A stretch of DNA of 41,912 bases from Desulfuromonas sp. (GTDB lineage Bacteria > Desulfobacterota > Desulfuromonadia > Desulfuromonadales > SZUA-401): the NCBI GenBank assembly GCA_002869605.1, contig PKUI01000204.1:1-41912 (forward strand), given 5' to 3'. Position 1 is the first letter of the stretch. Each line of letters starts with the position of its first letter. Positions 28,257 to 37,453 of this stretch are shown one piece after another. Position numbers and translations under genes: made by a program. Under the pieces are notes generated by a model. It made no database searches and was not told the origin of the DNA. It worked only from the letters and a program-made list of their open reading frames with translations.

Positions 28257-30182
28257 TCACGCGTCCAACCAGCCGCGCTCCAGGCAGCGCTCAAATGCCC
28301 CGACAACCTGGGGGTCGAAATGCTGCCGGGTGCCCTTGCGAATAAACCCGACAGCATCATCTAACGGGAGTGGCCCGCGGTAATGACGCGTGGCAGTCAG
28401 AGCCTCGAATACATCGGCTACCGCAATAATCCTTGCTCCCAGCGGAATTTCTTCCCCCTTGAGCCCCTCGGGATATCCGCTGCCATCGATCTTTTCATGA
28501 TGCGACTGGGCGATGGCAGGGACCTCGCTGAGAGTGTCCTCGAAATTGATCTGTCGCAGAATCTCCCCGGTCATCACCGCATGGTTCTTAACTATTTCGT
28601 ACTCGTTACAATCAAGGCTCCCGTTCTTCTTTAGAATCGCATCCGGCACGCCGAGCTTCCCGTAATCATGCAGCAACGATGCGACCCTGACCGCCTCACA
28701 GTAGCCCTCATCCAGATCCATCATATGACAGATTTGCAGGGCGTATTCAGTCACCTTCTCGGAATGACCACGGGTAAGTGCGTCATGCGCGTCGATGCTG
28801 GCCGACATCACCTGCAACAGGGTCGCAAACTGGCGTTCCTTCCCCTCCAGCAGTTGCACGTTATGCAGAGTCATGCCGATCGACGGAGTGATCCCCTCGA
28901 TCAGGCTCATATCGACTTGGCGTATCGGACATTTTGAAATTGGATTGTCGAGCATCAGCACCCCCACCGGTTCATTACAACTGCGAATTGGACAACAGAT
29001 CAATGCCTCTATCTTTAGCGCCCTGACCACGGACAGGCGTCGCGGAGAAAGCACCGCTTCCATTTCATCCAGGCCATTGATCAACAGCGGTCGGTTCTCA
29101 CCAAAACAACGCGCCAGCAAACCGGTACTTTCGGGTTGATCCAGGCGAAAAGGAATCCGCTGAAAGAGCTCCTGCTCATGCTCGAGGCAACCGAAACCGG
29201 CACAAAACTCGAGTTCCGTCACCTCCCGGTTGGCCAGGAAAATGGCCCCACGCTCGTAATCGAGCCTCTCCCGCAAGACCTGCGTCACGTTATCGAGGGT
29301 GTGGCTTAGACTTGAGTGGCCAGTCAGTGCCTCGCCGATTTCCTTGCTCATCATGGCGTTACTGTGGGTGATGTTAACCTGGTCGATCAACCGGTCGGCG
29401 GTGTCTGTGAGTTGACTCAAGCTGTCTCGCTGCTCACCTTTTTCGTGCATTTCCGCGACCAATCCGAGTAGCGCCACTCCGGCTATCGCCAGCGGCACCA
29501 CCGCCAGGTTGAACCAGAGCGGCAACCAGAGCAGAGCACCAAGAACCATCGGCACCATCAGTACCGACACGAAGTTACGCACCTTGCGCCAGTTCGCCGA
29601 ACGTGGCATCTCCCAGCTCACCTCATAACGACAGACCGGGTCACCGCGAAAAATGCACTCCGGGTGGCTGATGCCGGGAAGATTGTGATTGAACATCATC
29701 ACTCCGGCCTCGAAGAAGCCTATGCGATTCTCGCACTGGAAAGGCTCTTCTTCGCAGCCCGGGCGGGGCTTCACGACGATCTCAACACTGTTTTCTGAAA
29801 GTTTGCGCGAGGTAAAGTCTGCCGAACGGGTCAGTTTTGAACTCAAGCGGCCTATCATCTGGAACATCGCCGTTGGCCCAAAAGCGCTCAGCATATATTG
29901 GCGAAAGATTCCCAGAGCATTGGCCGAAACGGCAAAACGACCAGCTTCGCGTGCGATCTGCGGATTCAGGGTGAGGCGTTCTAGGCAATTGTAGAAGGTA
30001 TTGACCTGCCCCTGGGAAAACCACTGCCCCTCGTCCCGAATTTCAGAGAGGGTCATCCCGGAGGTTTTCAGCAAGGCTGAAATGTCGGCACCAGGATAGC
30101 GCCGCTCCAGAAGCTTGAGATACGTGTCGATGATACGGCTATTGTAGAGCAAGGGTGATTTCGACGCTCCCGTAGTCACCAT
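28257..30182 (-). CDS. Membrane HD-GYP protein with V4R-like and GAF domains
   Basis: The 641-residue product has four parts. Residues 10-190 form an alpha/beta domain ending in HPECIFRGDPVCRYEVSW, whose Cys-x8-Cys ending resembles V4R (4-vinyl reductase) small-molecule domains. Residues 203-245 give two membrane spans. Residues 285-440 form a GAF domain (RGAIFLANREVTELEFCAGF). Residues 455-641 form the HD-GYP domain, with LLHDYGKLG, KNHAVMTGEILR and SHHEKIDGSGYPEG, which keeps the metal ligands and GYP motif of active c-di-GMP phosphodiesterases. The start 30182 follows GGAGGT. It is divergent from the adenylate cyclase gene. The V4R assignment is tentative; the C-terminal call is firm. Confidence 0.9.
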   Translation of the reverse strand: MVTTGASKSPLLYNSRIIDTYLKLLERRYPGADISALLKTSGMTLSEIRDEGQWFSQGQVNTFYNCLERLTLNPQIAREAGRFAVSANALGIFRQYMLSAFGPTAMFQMIGRLSSKLTRSADFTSRKLSENSVEIVVKPRPGCEEEPFQCENRIGFFEAGVMMFNHNLPGISHPECIFRGDPVCRYEVSWEMPRSANWRKVRNFVSVLMVPMVLGALLWLPLWFNLAVVPLAIAGVALLGLVAEMHEKGEQRDSLSQLTDTADRLIDQVNITHSNAMMSKEIGEALTGHSSLSHTLDNVTQVLRERLDYERGAIFLANREVTELEFCAGFGCLEHEQELFQRIPFRLDQPESTGLLARCFGENRPLLINGLDEMEAVLSPRRLSVVRALKIEALICCPIRSCNEPVGVLMLDNPISKCPIRQVDMSLIEGITPSIGMTLHNVQLLEGKERQFATLLQVMSASIDAHDALTRGHSEKVTEYALQICHMMDLDEGYCEAVRVASLLHDYGKLGVPDAILKKNGSLDCNEYEIVKNHAVMTGEILRQINFEDTLSEVPAIAQSHHEKIDGSGYPEGLKGEEIPLGARIIAVADVFEALTATRHYRGPLPLDDAVGFIRKGTRQHFDPQVVGAFERCLERGWLDA

Positions 30183-30429
30183 ACGCTGACCTCCCATGAC
30201 ATTATCATTTCAACTTAAGGCTACGGCCCATTCCTTAAGATACACAACCAATTACCAATGTAAAGAATCACAACATGACATATGTTTTTTTGAGTGGATT
30301 TACTTGAGCAAACGACACCGAAGAGACAACAGACGCCCAAGGGAGACAAAGAAGGTGCCAAACCCCACCTGGAACAAGGAGTTAACCACGTGTCCGCTCA
30401 CGTCTTACTCTGGGCAATGAAACAAAATC

Positions 30430-30438
30430 TGTTATGAT
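30430..30438 (+). promoter_or_regulatory. Extended -10 promoter of the adenylate cyclase gene
   Basis: TGT-TATGAT (30430-30438) is an extended -10 element with no clear -35. The start near 30445 supports translation from ATG 30464, which has GGAGG 5 bases upstream, rather than from 30434. The rest of the 280-base divergent gap shows no gene. Confidence 0.45.
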
Positions 30439-30463
30439 GAGGCAACGATTGACGGAGGACCGG

Positions 30464-32374
30464 ATGACGCGCCGTAACCAACTTCACAGATGCCTGATCG
30501 GTCTCAGCGTCACCCTGTTGTTTGCTTTCCTGCAAGCTACACCGCCGGCGCCACTCGCACTGATGGAAAATAAGCTGCTCGACATGCGCTTCCTGCTCCG
30601 TGGAGCCGTGCCGGCCAATGACGACGTGGTTATCGTCACCATCGACGAGAAAAGTATCCAGTCAATCGGCCGCTGGTCATGGGACCGCAACGTCTTCGCC
30701 GAGCTACTTTATACCCTCACCGACGCCGAACCCTCGGTGATCACCTTCGACGTCATCTTCTCCGAACCGTCTGCCCTTGACCAGGAACTTGCGCAAGCCA
30801 TCGACTATGCCGGCAACGTGCTGCTCCCGGTGGTCTTCGACTTTGGCGGCGATCTCGGCCGCCACGGTGCCGGCGAACAGCTCGACGATTTTGCCTTGCG
30901 CCAGGTCAGCCACCCCGAGCGCTTCAGAGAATACCGACCGATCACCGCCGATTCGGCCCTGCTGCCACGCCCGGAACTGGCCGATATGTCCATGGGGCTC
31001 GGGCATATCAACATGCAGCCGGACCGGGACGGTATTCTGCGCTGGGAGCTGATGCTCATTGCTCACGACGATCGCCTGCTTCCCTCTTTGACCCTGCTCA
31101 CCGCCGCCATGCACAAGGGGGTCGCCCTGGACCAGATTATCGTCGACGCCGGCAAGGGAATATCCATGGCCGACACCTTTATCCAGACCGACCATTTTGG
31201 CCGCATGCTGATTCCCTACTACTGCCCATCGGGCACCTTCCCTCACTATTCCGTCGCCGATGTCCTTAACGGCGACATCCCGCCTGAAAAACTGGCCAAC
31301 AAGGTGGTGTTGATCGGCGCGACCGCCGTCGGCATCTACGATCTGCGCGTCACCCCGTTTTCCGCCGCCATGCCTGGGGTTGAAAAACATGCCTCGGTGA
31401 TCGGCGGCATCCTCGAAAACAAACTCCTCACGCAGGCCCCGCTATGGATCGAAACCCTCCTGCTGGTCTGCAGCGGCCTCCTGTTGACCCTGCTGTTGAG
31501 ACGAACCGGGGCGATCCCATCGCTGATGCTTACCGTCACCTTCAGCATCGGGATCACCATTCTGGCCATCCTGACGTTCCTTAAAGGGCAAACCTGGATC
31601 AACCTGTCGGCGCCGCTTTTGAACTGTGCTTCGATCTACACCGCCATCATGGCATACAGCTTTCGGGTCGAAGAACGGAGTTCACGCTACATCAAGCACC
31701 TCTTCTCCAGCTATGTCACCGAACGGGTGGTACACGAACTGATCCACCACCCGGAAATGGCCCGCTTGGGGGGAGCACGCCGCGAGGTTTCGGTGCTATT
31801 TTCGGACATCAAGGGATTCACCAGCTTTTCCGAAAAGCACTCGCCGCAGGAGGTCGTCACCCTGCTCAACGAGTACCTTAGCGCCATGACTGAGATTATC
31901 TTTCGCTGGGAGGGAACACTCGACAAGTTTGTCGGCGACGAGATCATGGTCTTCTGGGGAGCGCCGATGCCGCAACCCGATCACGCGGAGCGTGCCGTGC
32001 GCTGCGCCCTGGAGATGCGTAAACGGCTCGAGGAAATGCAGCAGGAATGGCGGGAACGGGGCGTGGAACCTTTGGATGCCGGCATCGGCGTCAACAGCGG
32101 CAAGGTGCTGGTCGGCAACATCGGGGCCGAAGGAAAAAAGATGGATTACACGATCATCGGCGACCACGTCAACCTCGGCGCCCGGGTCGAGGCGCTGACC
32201 CGCAACTACACAACGCCGATCCTGGTGACCGAACACACGGTTGCCGCATTACGCGGCAACCACACGGAGCAAACAGTTCCGGCTTATACGCTTCAGGAGG
32301 TGGATAGAGTCACCGTCAAGGGACGCAATGAAGCGGTTAAAATTTTTACCGTTGCAGGCGTTACTGAAGCATAG
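30464..32374 (+). CDS. CHASE2-domain adenylate cyclase (class III)
   Basis: This 636-residue inner-membrane protein starts with one span (about 10-28), then a periplasmic CHASE2 domain (35-320; VVIVTIDEKSIQSIGRWSW, VITFDVIFSEPSA, KVVLIGATAVGIYD). Three C-terminal spans lie at about 335-405. The cytosolic class III cyclase domain spans 430-630. Metal-binding Asp are in FSDIKGFTSFSE and KFVGDEIMVFWG, the Lys of DKFVGDE and the Asp of MDYTIIGDHVN are the adenine-specifying pair, and NLGARVEA supplies the transition-state Asn and Arg. It should make cAMP in response to a periplasmic signal. The gene meets the FecR gene tail to tail with a 14-base overlap. Confidence 0.93.
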   Translation: MTRRNQLHRCLIGLSVTLLFAFLQATPPAPLALMENKLLDMRFLLRGAVPANDDVVIVTIDEKSIQSIGRWSWDRNVFAELLYTLTDAEPSVITFDVIFSEPSALDQELAQAIDYAGNVLLPVVFDFGGDLGRHGAGEQLDDFALRQVSHPERFREYRPITADSALLPRPELADMSMGLGHINMQPDRDGILRWELMLIAHDDRLLPSLTLLTAAMHKGVALDQIIVDAGKGISMADTFIQTDHFGRMLIPYYCPSGTFPHYSVADVLNGDIPPEKLANKVVLIGATAVGIYDLRVTPFSAAMPGVEKHASVIGGILENKLLTQAPLWIETLLLVCSGLLLTLLLRRTGAIPSLMLTVTFSIGITILAILTFLKGQTWINLSAPLLNCASIYTAIMAYSFRVEERSSRYIKHLFSSYVTERVVHELIHHPEMARLGGARREVSVLFSDIKGFTSFSEKHSPQEVVTLLNEYLSAMTEIIFRWEGTLDKFVGDEIMVFWGAPMPQPDHAERAVRCALEMRKRLEEMQQEWRERGVEPLDAGIGVNSGKVLVGNIGAEGKKMDYTIIGDHVNLGARVEALTRNYTTPILVTEHTVAALRGNHTEQTVPAYTLQEVDRVTVKGRNEAVKIFTVAGVTEA

Positions 32375-33548
32375 TCATCTCGCCGGCCAGGCCCAAGGCG
32401 GTGCCGCTCCCCGTCCCGGTAGAGCCCGAGGCACCGGTCCCGTTCGCCACCCCGACAAAATCAAAATTCGCCCCGGTCTCAACGCTCCCCTGCCCCGCAG
32501 TAACCGACGCCATCCAGTCGCCACTGAGCGTATCCCACCCTTCGACAGTGAACACACCACCCGCAACGGTAGATGCGTTACCCCCGGAAATAACAATGGG
32601 GGCATGGGTCGGGTCATAAGGCACGGCCCCCCCGGCAGTCCAGCTGAGGCTCACGTCATCTGACCACCACTCTAATGGAGTCGTATCCGGGGTCAGGGCC
32701 AGAAAATGCGAGGTCATCGAAACCGTCAAATCGCCCCCGGTAACAAGACCATTGCCTGACATGCTAACCGTTCCGACCTCAAAATCCGGTTTGATGAGCT
32801 CGGGGAAAGCATCCGTGACAAGAGGGACGTCAATCTGAGACAACCCAACCTTGATGGCATCGACCAGCACCAGCAGCTCCCCGAGATCGATATCCCCCTG
32901 GAGAGCCGTGGCCAGCGTCGTAAAACCAAGTGAGCTGCTCGGAGAAATCGTCGTCGGCAGCCCCTGATTGGTCACCCACATCATGCCTCCGGCAGGGATG
33001 TCGAACAGTTCCTCAGGATGAAACTTGCTCAGGCTGTAAACCGAGCGCCCTCCATGCAGCTCCTTGACCAGGATTGCCGTGGTGTTGTCCTGAAATGAGA
33101 CCACCAACCGGGTACCACGGATCCCGGCCACCGCATTCGGGGTATGAATCTCGAAGCGCTTGGGACGTTCACTGGTATCGGGTTTTGCACTCGGAACCAC
33201 AGCCGCCTCGACCTTCCCTCGTGTCAGGTTCAGGGTTCGTTGATCCTTATCGAGGGTATAGGTACTGATATCGACCCGGCTGCGTGGTTTGATCGAAATC
33301 CGGTTCCCGTCGACGAACAATACCTCGGCCTCCGAACGGCTTTTTGTGCGCACAAAGTCACCGACATAGAGCGACATGCCGACCACCGCCTTCTCGGAAG
33401 GCAACTTGCCGTTACGTAAAACATCGACCCGGCCTTCTACGGCGGTAATTTCAGCAATAGTGTCGGCTGCCCTGGCGCTGGAAAGCAGCCCCACGCATAC
33501 AACAGCAATGATCAGGCACCCAAAGCCTCCATAACGTATCCATTTCAT
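32361..33548 (-). CDS. Exported FecR-domain protein
   Basis: This 395-residue protein has a signal peptide (about 1-27, ending SSARAA). A FecR/sigma-regulator-type beta domain follows (about 30-160: ITAVEGRVDVLRNGK, VGDFVRTKSRSEAEVLF, SRVDISTYTL, TPNAVAGIRGTRLVV). The remainder is low in charge and rich in Gly, Ser and Thr, ending in a Gly/Thr-rich tail (GTGASGSTGTGSGTALG). Unlike true FecR it has no anti-sigma domain, so it is a secreted or surface FecR-domain protein of the kind often found beside CHASE2 cyclases. It lies 12 bases after the TPR/barrel gene, in one operon. No terminator separates it from the convergent cyclase gene. Confidence 0.88.
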   Translation of the reverse strand: MKWIRYGGFGCLIIAVVCVGLLSSARAADTIAEITAVEGRVDVLRNGKLPSEKAVVGMSLYVGDFVRTKSRSEAEVLFVDGNRISIKPRSRVDISTYTLDKDQRTLNLTRGKVEAAVVPSAKPDTSERPKRFEIHTPNAVAGIRGTRLVVSFQDNTTAILVKELHGGRSVYSLSKFHPEELFDIPAGGMMWVTNQGLPTTISPSSSLGFTTLATALQGDIDLGELLVLVDAIKVGLSQIDVPLVTDAFPELIKPDFEVGTVSMSGNGLVTGGDLTVSMTSHFLALTPDTTPLEWWSDDVSLSWTAGGAVPYDPTHAPIVISGGNASTVAGGVFTVEGWDTLSGDWMASVTAGQGSVETGANFDFVGVANGTGASGSTGTGSGTALGLAGEMTMLQ

Positions 33549-33560
33549 CGTCCACCCCGC

Positions 33561-35057
33561 TTAAAAAGTGAATTCGACACCGAATGAAGTCAGCTCGCGT
33601 CGATACTCGTAGAGAAAGATGTTCGAATCGCAACGAAAGTATTGATAACGCGCAAACAGACGGCTCTGAGGGACAAACTCCCATGAAACTCCGGCCGACA
33701 CCATCTTGCTCGCGTCGCTGCGGTCCTGATCATAAATCTTGTTCCGCTCGGTAAACTCCTGGAAGAAGAGATCCCCGGCGAGATCGAAGTTGAGCGTCTG
33801 AGAAAGGGGAATCACAGCACTGAGACTGAGCCTGTGTCCACGATTGTTCCAATGCAGACCATCGGTATTTTCGTCGCTGAACTCATAGCGAGCACCGAGA
33901 ATTCCACGTCCCTGACCATACAGATAGAAGTAACCGAGCGTCGCGGAATAACGCTCACCCTCACGACTCTCCAGCTCTTCAGTCTGTGCATTGGCATAAT
34001 CGAAAAGCATCATACGTGTGGAAAAACCGGCGCTCAACTGCAGCAGTTGATGTTCCTGCAGCGAATAGCTTAACGTCGGGGTGAGCGCGTAACCTTCCTC
34101 GTACCCCTCGCCGGCCCGAACCTGGTAGGTGTAGGTCACAGGTAGCGTTGCGGTCAGCGCATTAAAGCGATAACCCGGGGCAATACTGAGAGACTGAATA
34201 TTCTGATTGCCGGTCTCATTGTCCTGATAGGTCAACGCATCCAGCGAGTAACGGGCCGAGAAAATCCAGTCCCCATACGGGCGCGCGGGCAGCTCAAGCC
34301 TTAAACGGCTGGTCAACGCCTGGTCTTTGGCATCCGGGAGGCCGGGGAGTCCGTCCTTGGGCTCTGCTACCGCATTACTGTCTAACAGGTAGCCGAGCTG
34401 CAGCATCCCTCGCCAAAAGCGCTGCTCCTTGCTCATCTGAGCAAATTGACGCTGGTACTCCCGGGCAGACTCGGCCAGGTCAGACTCGGGAGCCCCCAAC
34501 ACTACGGACTGCAACGCCTGTGACGCCAGATCAAAGCGGCTCTCGGCAGCATAAATCTGGGCTTTCAGATAATCGACCTGCACCATCTTTTCGTCAGAAA
34601 GCCCCTTAACCAGCTCCAGTGTTTCCAGAGCCTCTGCATAGCGCTTCTCCCGGGCTAAAACCCTCCCTTTCAGGTAAAGCAGCTCACCACCGGAAACACC
34701 GGCCCGCTCCCCCTCTTCAAGCCATTTCATGGCGGCGACATAGTCTTCCAGGACCAGCGCCGATTCGGCCAGTCCCTGGTACAAGGGCTCGCTGCGCATC
34801 CCCAAACGCTCGGCTTCTTCAAAATAGGTCAGGGCTTCAGCCGTTTTCCCCATTTCCAGGCTAGTGAGTGCAAGGTAATAGGCAAGCCTGTCCCCTTCCT
34901 CCGAGGCACGCAAGGTCTGCAGAATGACGAGCGCTTCCTCGTAGTTTTCCTGTTCGTATTCGGCAATGGCTTGCTCCAGGGGACTCACCATTGCCGCAAG
35001 GGAGCTCCCCATCAGCATCTGAAGCAAAAGGGCCAACCATATTCCTCTCAATCGCAT
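33561..35057 (-). CDS. TPR-domain outer-membrane beta-barrel protein
   Basis: The 498-residue product has a signal peptide (MRLRGIWLALLLQ and on, about 1-21). Five or six TPR-type helical repeats follow (25-210; ENYEEALVILQTLRASEE, GKTAEALTYFEEAERLG, KRYAEALETLELVKG). The C-terminal region of about 270 residues has alternating aromatic/polar strands and ends with Phe (RRELTSFGVEFTF), as expected of an outer-membrane barrel. This layout resembles Slam/DUF560-type and other TPR-barrel exporters, but I cannot assign it to one. The start 35057 has a GGGTGGGG stretch upstream; the longer frame has none. It is the first gene of an operon with the FecR-domain gene, and could export or anchor it. Confidence 0.82.
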   Translation of the reverse strand: MRLRGIWLALLLQMLMGSSLAAMVSPLEQAIAEYEQENYEEALVILQTLRASEEGDRLAYYLALTSLEMGKTAEALTYFEEAERLGMRSEPLYQGLAESALVLEDYVAAMKWLEEGERAGVSGGELLYLKGRVLAREKRYAEALETLELVKGLSDEKMVQVDYLKAQIYAAESRFDLASQALQSVVLGAPESDLAESAREYQRQFAQMSKEQRFWRGMLQLGYLLDSNAVAEPKDGLPGLPDAKDQALTSRLRLELPARPYGDWIFSARYSLDALTYQDNETGNQNIQSLSIAPGYRFNALTATLPVTYTYQVRAGEGYEEGYALTPTLSYSLQEHQLLQLSAGFSTRMMLFDYANAQTEELESREGERYSATLGYFYLYGQGRGILGARYEFSDENTDGLHWNNRGHRLSLSAVIPLSQTLNFDLAGDLFFQEFTERNKIYDQDRSDASKMVSAGVSWEFVPQSRLFARYQYFRCDSNIFLYEYRRELTSFGVEFTF

Positions 35058-35203
35058 AAAACCCCCCACCCATGAAAATCGCACTTCCAGATAAGCATAC
35101 ACAAGATAAGCAGAAATGCAGTTACTCCCCCGCCACGCAAAAACACTGCAGTCATTGGTTAATCTCCGTCTCCCAGTGGTTTGGGAGCCGGCAATCGCCC
35201 CAT

Positions 35204-36079
35204 TCAGATGATCTTGTTCAGGGGATACTCGACGATCCCCTCGGCGCCGAGCTTCATCAGCTCGGGGACAATCGAACGCACCTTGCTTTCAGGAAGAATG
35301 CTCTCGATCGATACCCAGTCCGACCGATACAGGTGCGCCACCGTGGGACGGTTGAGGCTCGGCAGAACCGCGGTGATGGCATCGATCTTGTCGCCCGGTG
35401 CGTTGAGCTTAAGCCCCACCATCCCCTCGGCGCGCAGCGCCGACTGCAGCAGGGTATAGATCTGCTCGATCTTGGTCCGCTTCCAGGGGTCGTCCCAGGC
35501 ATCCTTGTTGGCAATTAGCACCGGTACCGACTCCATCAATTCATCCACGATCCTCAGGTTGTTGGCCTTGATGGTCGAGCCGGTCTCGGTCACCTCGACG
35601 ATGGCGTCGCACAGCCCCTTGAGAATCTTGGCCTCGGTCGCCCCCCAGGAGAACTCGACGTTGACGTTGACCCCTCGCTCGGCAAAAAAGCGCCTGGTGA
35701 AGCCGACCAGTTCGGTGGAGATGGTCGCCCCTTCAAGATCCTCCGGTTTCTCGACCTTGGAGTCGGGACCGACGACCAGCACCCAGCGTGCCGGGCGGCG
35801 CGAAACCTTGGAATAGACCATCTCACCGACCTCGACCACGTCGGAGTCGTTCTCCCGCACCCAGTCGCGCCCGGCAATACCGACATCGAGCTTGCCCCGC
35901 TCAAGTACCTTGGCCATCTCCTGGGGGCGCACCAGGCTGCATTTGAGATCCGGATCGTCGCTGGTCGGAAAATAGTTGCGCGAGGTCGACTTGATCTTCC
36001 AGCCGGCCTTGCCGAACAGTTCGATGGTTGCGTTCTCGAGGCTCCCCTTGGGAATGCCGAGTTTGAGTTCCTGCGACAT
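35204..36079 (-). CDS. hisG: ATP phosphoribosyltransferase, long form
   Basis: HisG catalyses the first step of histidine synthesis, joining ATP and PRPP. At 291 residues it is the long hexameric form with a C-terminal regulatory ACT-like domain (about 215-291) that binds histidine. Catalytic-domain motifs include [28 protein letters not shown], and the PRPP-binding [16 protein letters not shown]. The end ([14 protein letters not shown]) is complete. The start has GGGAGGGATG before ATG 36079. It follows hisI on the same strand but a hairpin with a T tract lies between them. Confidence 0.95.
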   Translation of the reverse strand: MSQELKLGIPKGSLENATIELFGKAGWKIKSTSRNYFPTSDDPDLKCSLVRPQEMAKVLERGKLDVGIAGRDWVRENDSDVVEVGEMVYSKVSRRPARWVLVVGPDSKVEKPEDLEGATISTELVGFTRRFFAERGVNVNVEFSWGATEAKILKGLCDAIVEVTETGSTIKANNLRIVDELMESVPVLIANKDAWDDPWKRTKIEQIYTLLQSALRAEGMVGLKLNAPGDKIDAITAVLPSLNRPTVAHLYRSDWVSIESILPESKVRSIVPELMKLGAEGIVEYPLNKII

Positions 36080-36100
36080 GCGTCATCCCTCCCCGGAAAT

Positions 36101-36140
36101 AAAATAAAAAGGGCCTTGAACGACCTGCGTCCAAAGCCCT
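36101..36140 (-). terminator. Intercistronic terminator/attenuator between hisI and hisG
   Basis: On the minus strand, AGGGCTTTG (36132-36140) pairs with CAAGGCCCT (36110-36118, one G-U) around a 13-base loop. TTTTTATTTTATTT follows. It lies just after the hisI stop and ends about 20 bases before the hisG start, so it can uncouple hisG from hisI transcription. Confidence 0.7.
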
Positions 36141-36149
36141 GTTACTTAG

Positions 36150-36530
36150 CTATTTCTTTTTGTAGACCTCATCGGGGTCGAACAGTGGATTGCTGTGTTC
36201 GACCCATTGACCATCTTCCCATTTGACGTAGAAGCAACTGCGATTACCGGTGTGACAGGCCGCCGGTCCGTTCTGCTTGACCTTGATCACCACCGTGTCG
36301 GCGTCGCAGTCGGTGTAGACCTCCATCACGTCCTGGGTGTTGCCCGACTCCTCGCCCTTCATCCAGTACCTGTTGCGGCTGCGGGAATAGAACCAGGTCT
36401 TGCCGTCACGCAGGGTGTTGTTGAGGGTCTTTTCGTCCATAAACGCGACCATCAGCACCTCGTTGGTCTCATGGTCCTGAATAATCGCCGGGATCAACCC
36501 GCCCATTTTATCAAAATCGATCTTGATCAC
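36150..36530 (-). CDS. hisI: Phosphoribosyl-AMP cyclohydrolase
   Basis: This 126-residue enzyme opens the purine ring of phosphoribosyl-AMP, the third step of histidine synthesis. It shows the zinc and magnesium site motifs [16 protein letters not shown] and [11 protein letters not shown], plus [15 protein letters not shown], and has the usual length for the monofunctional form (no HisE fused). The start is GTG 36530 with GGGAGG 8 bases upstream. A near-consensus promoter lies at 36566-36594. It is the first gene of the hisI-hisG pair, with the rest of the his pathway elsewhere. Confidence 0.95.
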   Translation of the reverse strand: MIKIDFDKMGGLIPAIIQDHETNEVLMVAFMDEKTLNNTLRDGKTWFYSRSRNRYWMKGEESGNTQDVMEVYTDCDADTVVIKVKQNGPAACHTGNRSCFYVKWEDGQWVEHSNPLFDPDEVYKKK

Positions 36531-36565
36531 GCTCCTTGCCTCCCGTTCAAAGTTATGAATCTTCT

Positions 36566-36594
36566 TTCATACAATGTTGCCCCAGGTCTGTCAA
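36566..36594 (-). promoter_or_regulatory. Sigma70 promoter of hisI
   Basis: On the minus strand, TTGACA (36589-36594), a 17-base spacer and TATGAA (36566-36571) form a strong promoter 36 bases before the GTG start. Confidence 0.7.
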
Positions 36595-36611
36595 TCAACT
36601 CCCCCAGGATA

Positions 36612-36620
36612 TGCTAGACT
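36612..36620 (+). promoter_or_regulatory. Extended -10 promoter of the Sir2 gene
   Basis: TGC-TAGACT (36612-36620) is an extended -10 element that would start transcription about 20 bases before ATG 36647. It is divergent from the hisI promoter. Confidence 0.4.
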
Positions 36621-36646
36621 GCCAGAAATCCATCACGGGAGCTGGT

Positions 36647-37402
36647 ATGTCCTTAGAAGAAAAGATCACACGCGCGGCAGAGCTGATCCGCCGTGCCCGC
36701 ACGATTGTCGCCTTTACCGGAGCCGGCATTTCCACCGAATCGGGGCTCTCAGACTTCCGCAGTGCCGGCGGACTGTGGGACCGTTACCGCATGATCCCCT
36801 TCCAAGAATTTCTCGCCGACGAAGAGGCACGCAGGGCTTACTGGCAGATGCGCCGCGAACTGATTCCGTCACTACTGGAGGCGCGCCCCAATGCAGCCCA
36901 CTATGCACTCGCGGAACTGCAGCAGCACGGCAAACTGCACGCAATAATCACCCAGAACATCGATGGGCTACATCAGGCCTCCTGCTGCAACCCGGTGATC
37001 GAACTGCACGGCACCAATCTGAGCGCCAGCTGCCTCGCCTGCGGTAGAGAGTGGACGATCGCCGAGATTCAACAACGGCTTGAGCAGGGAGAAGAGGTGC
37101 CCCGCTGCCATGACTGCAACGGACTGATCAAACCAGACACCGTCTCATTCGGCCAATCAATGCCGGTTGCCGCCATGGAACACGCCTTCAAACTCGCCGA
37201 ACAGTGTGAGCTGCTGCTGATGATCGGCTCCTCCCTCGAGGTTCAGCCCGCCTGCCTCATCCCCGCTGCCGCCGCCGACGCAGGTGCCAAGCTGATCTTC
37301 ATCAACCGTGACCCGACCCCCTACGATGAACTGGCCAGCGTCTGCTTCAGCGAGAGTGCAGGTGTAGTGCTCGAGGAGCTGGTGGAACGGGTTATCGGCT
37401 AA
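36647..37402 (+). CDS. Sir2-family NAD-dependent protein deacylase
   Basis: This 251-residue sirtuin removes acyl groups from lysines using NAD. It shows the NAD-binding FTGAGISTESGLSDFRS, the catalytic His region ITQNIDGLHQASC then ELHGTN, and four zinc cysteines as C-x2-C (SCLACG) and C-x2-C (CHDCNG). The motif GSSLEVQPA matches the late NAD site. The Tyr-x2-Arg pair that marks the CobB/SIRT5 desuccinylase type is not obvious in WDRYRMIPFQEF, although Tyr and Arg are close by. The start 36647 has GGGAGC; the longer frame to 36536 overlaps the divergent hisI promoter. Confidence 0.93.
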   Translation: MSLEEKITRAAELIRRARTIVAFTGAGISTESGLSDFRSAGGLWDRYRMIPFQEFLADEEARRAYWQMRRELIPSLLEARPNAAHYALAELQQHGKLHAIITQNIDGLHQASCCNPVIELHGTNLSASCLACGREWTIAEIQQRLEQGEEVPRCHDCNGLIKPDTVSFGQSMPVAAMEHAFKLAEQCELLLMIGSSLEVQPACLIPAAAADAGAKLIFINRDPTPYDELASVCFSESAGVVLEELVERVIG

Positions 37403-37453
37403 GGCTTACCGATCGGCCCCGAATTACCAGAGACCACAAGCAACAACCACCAC

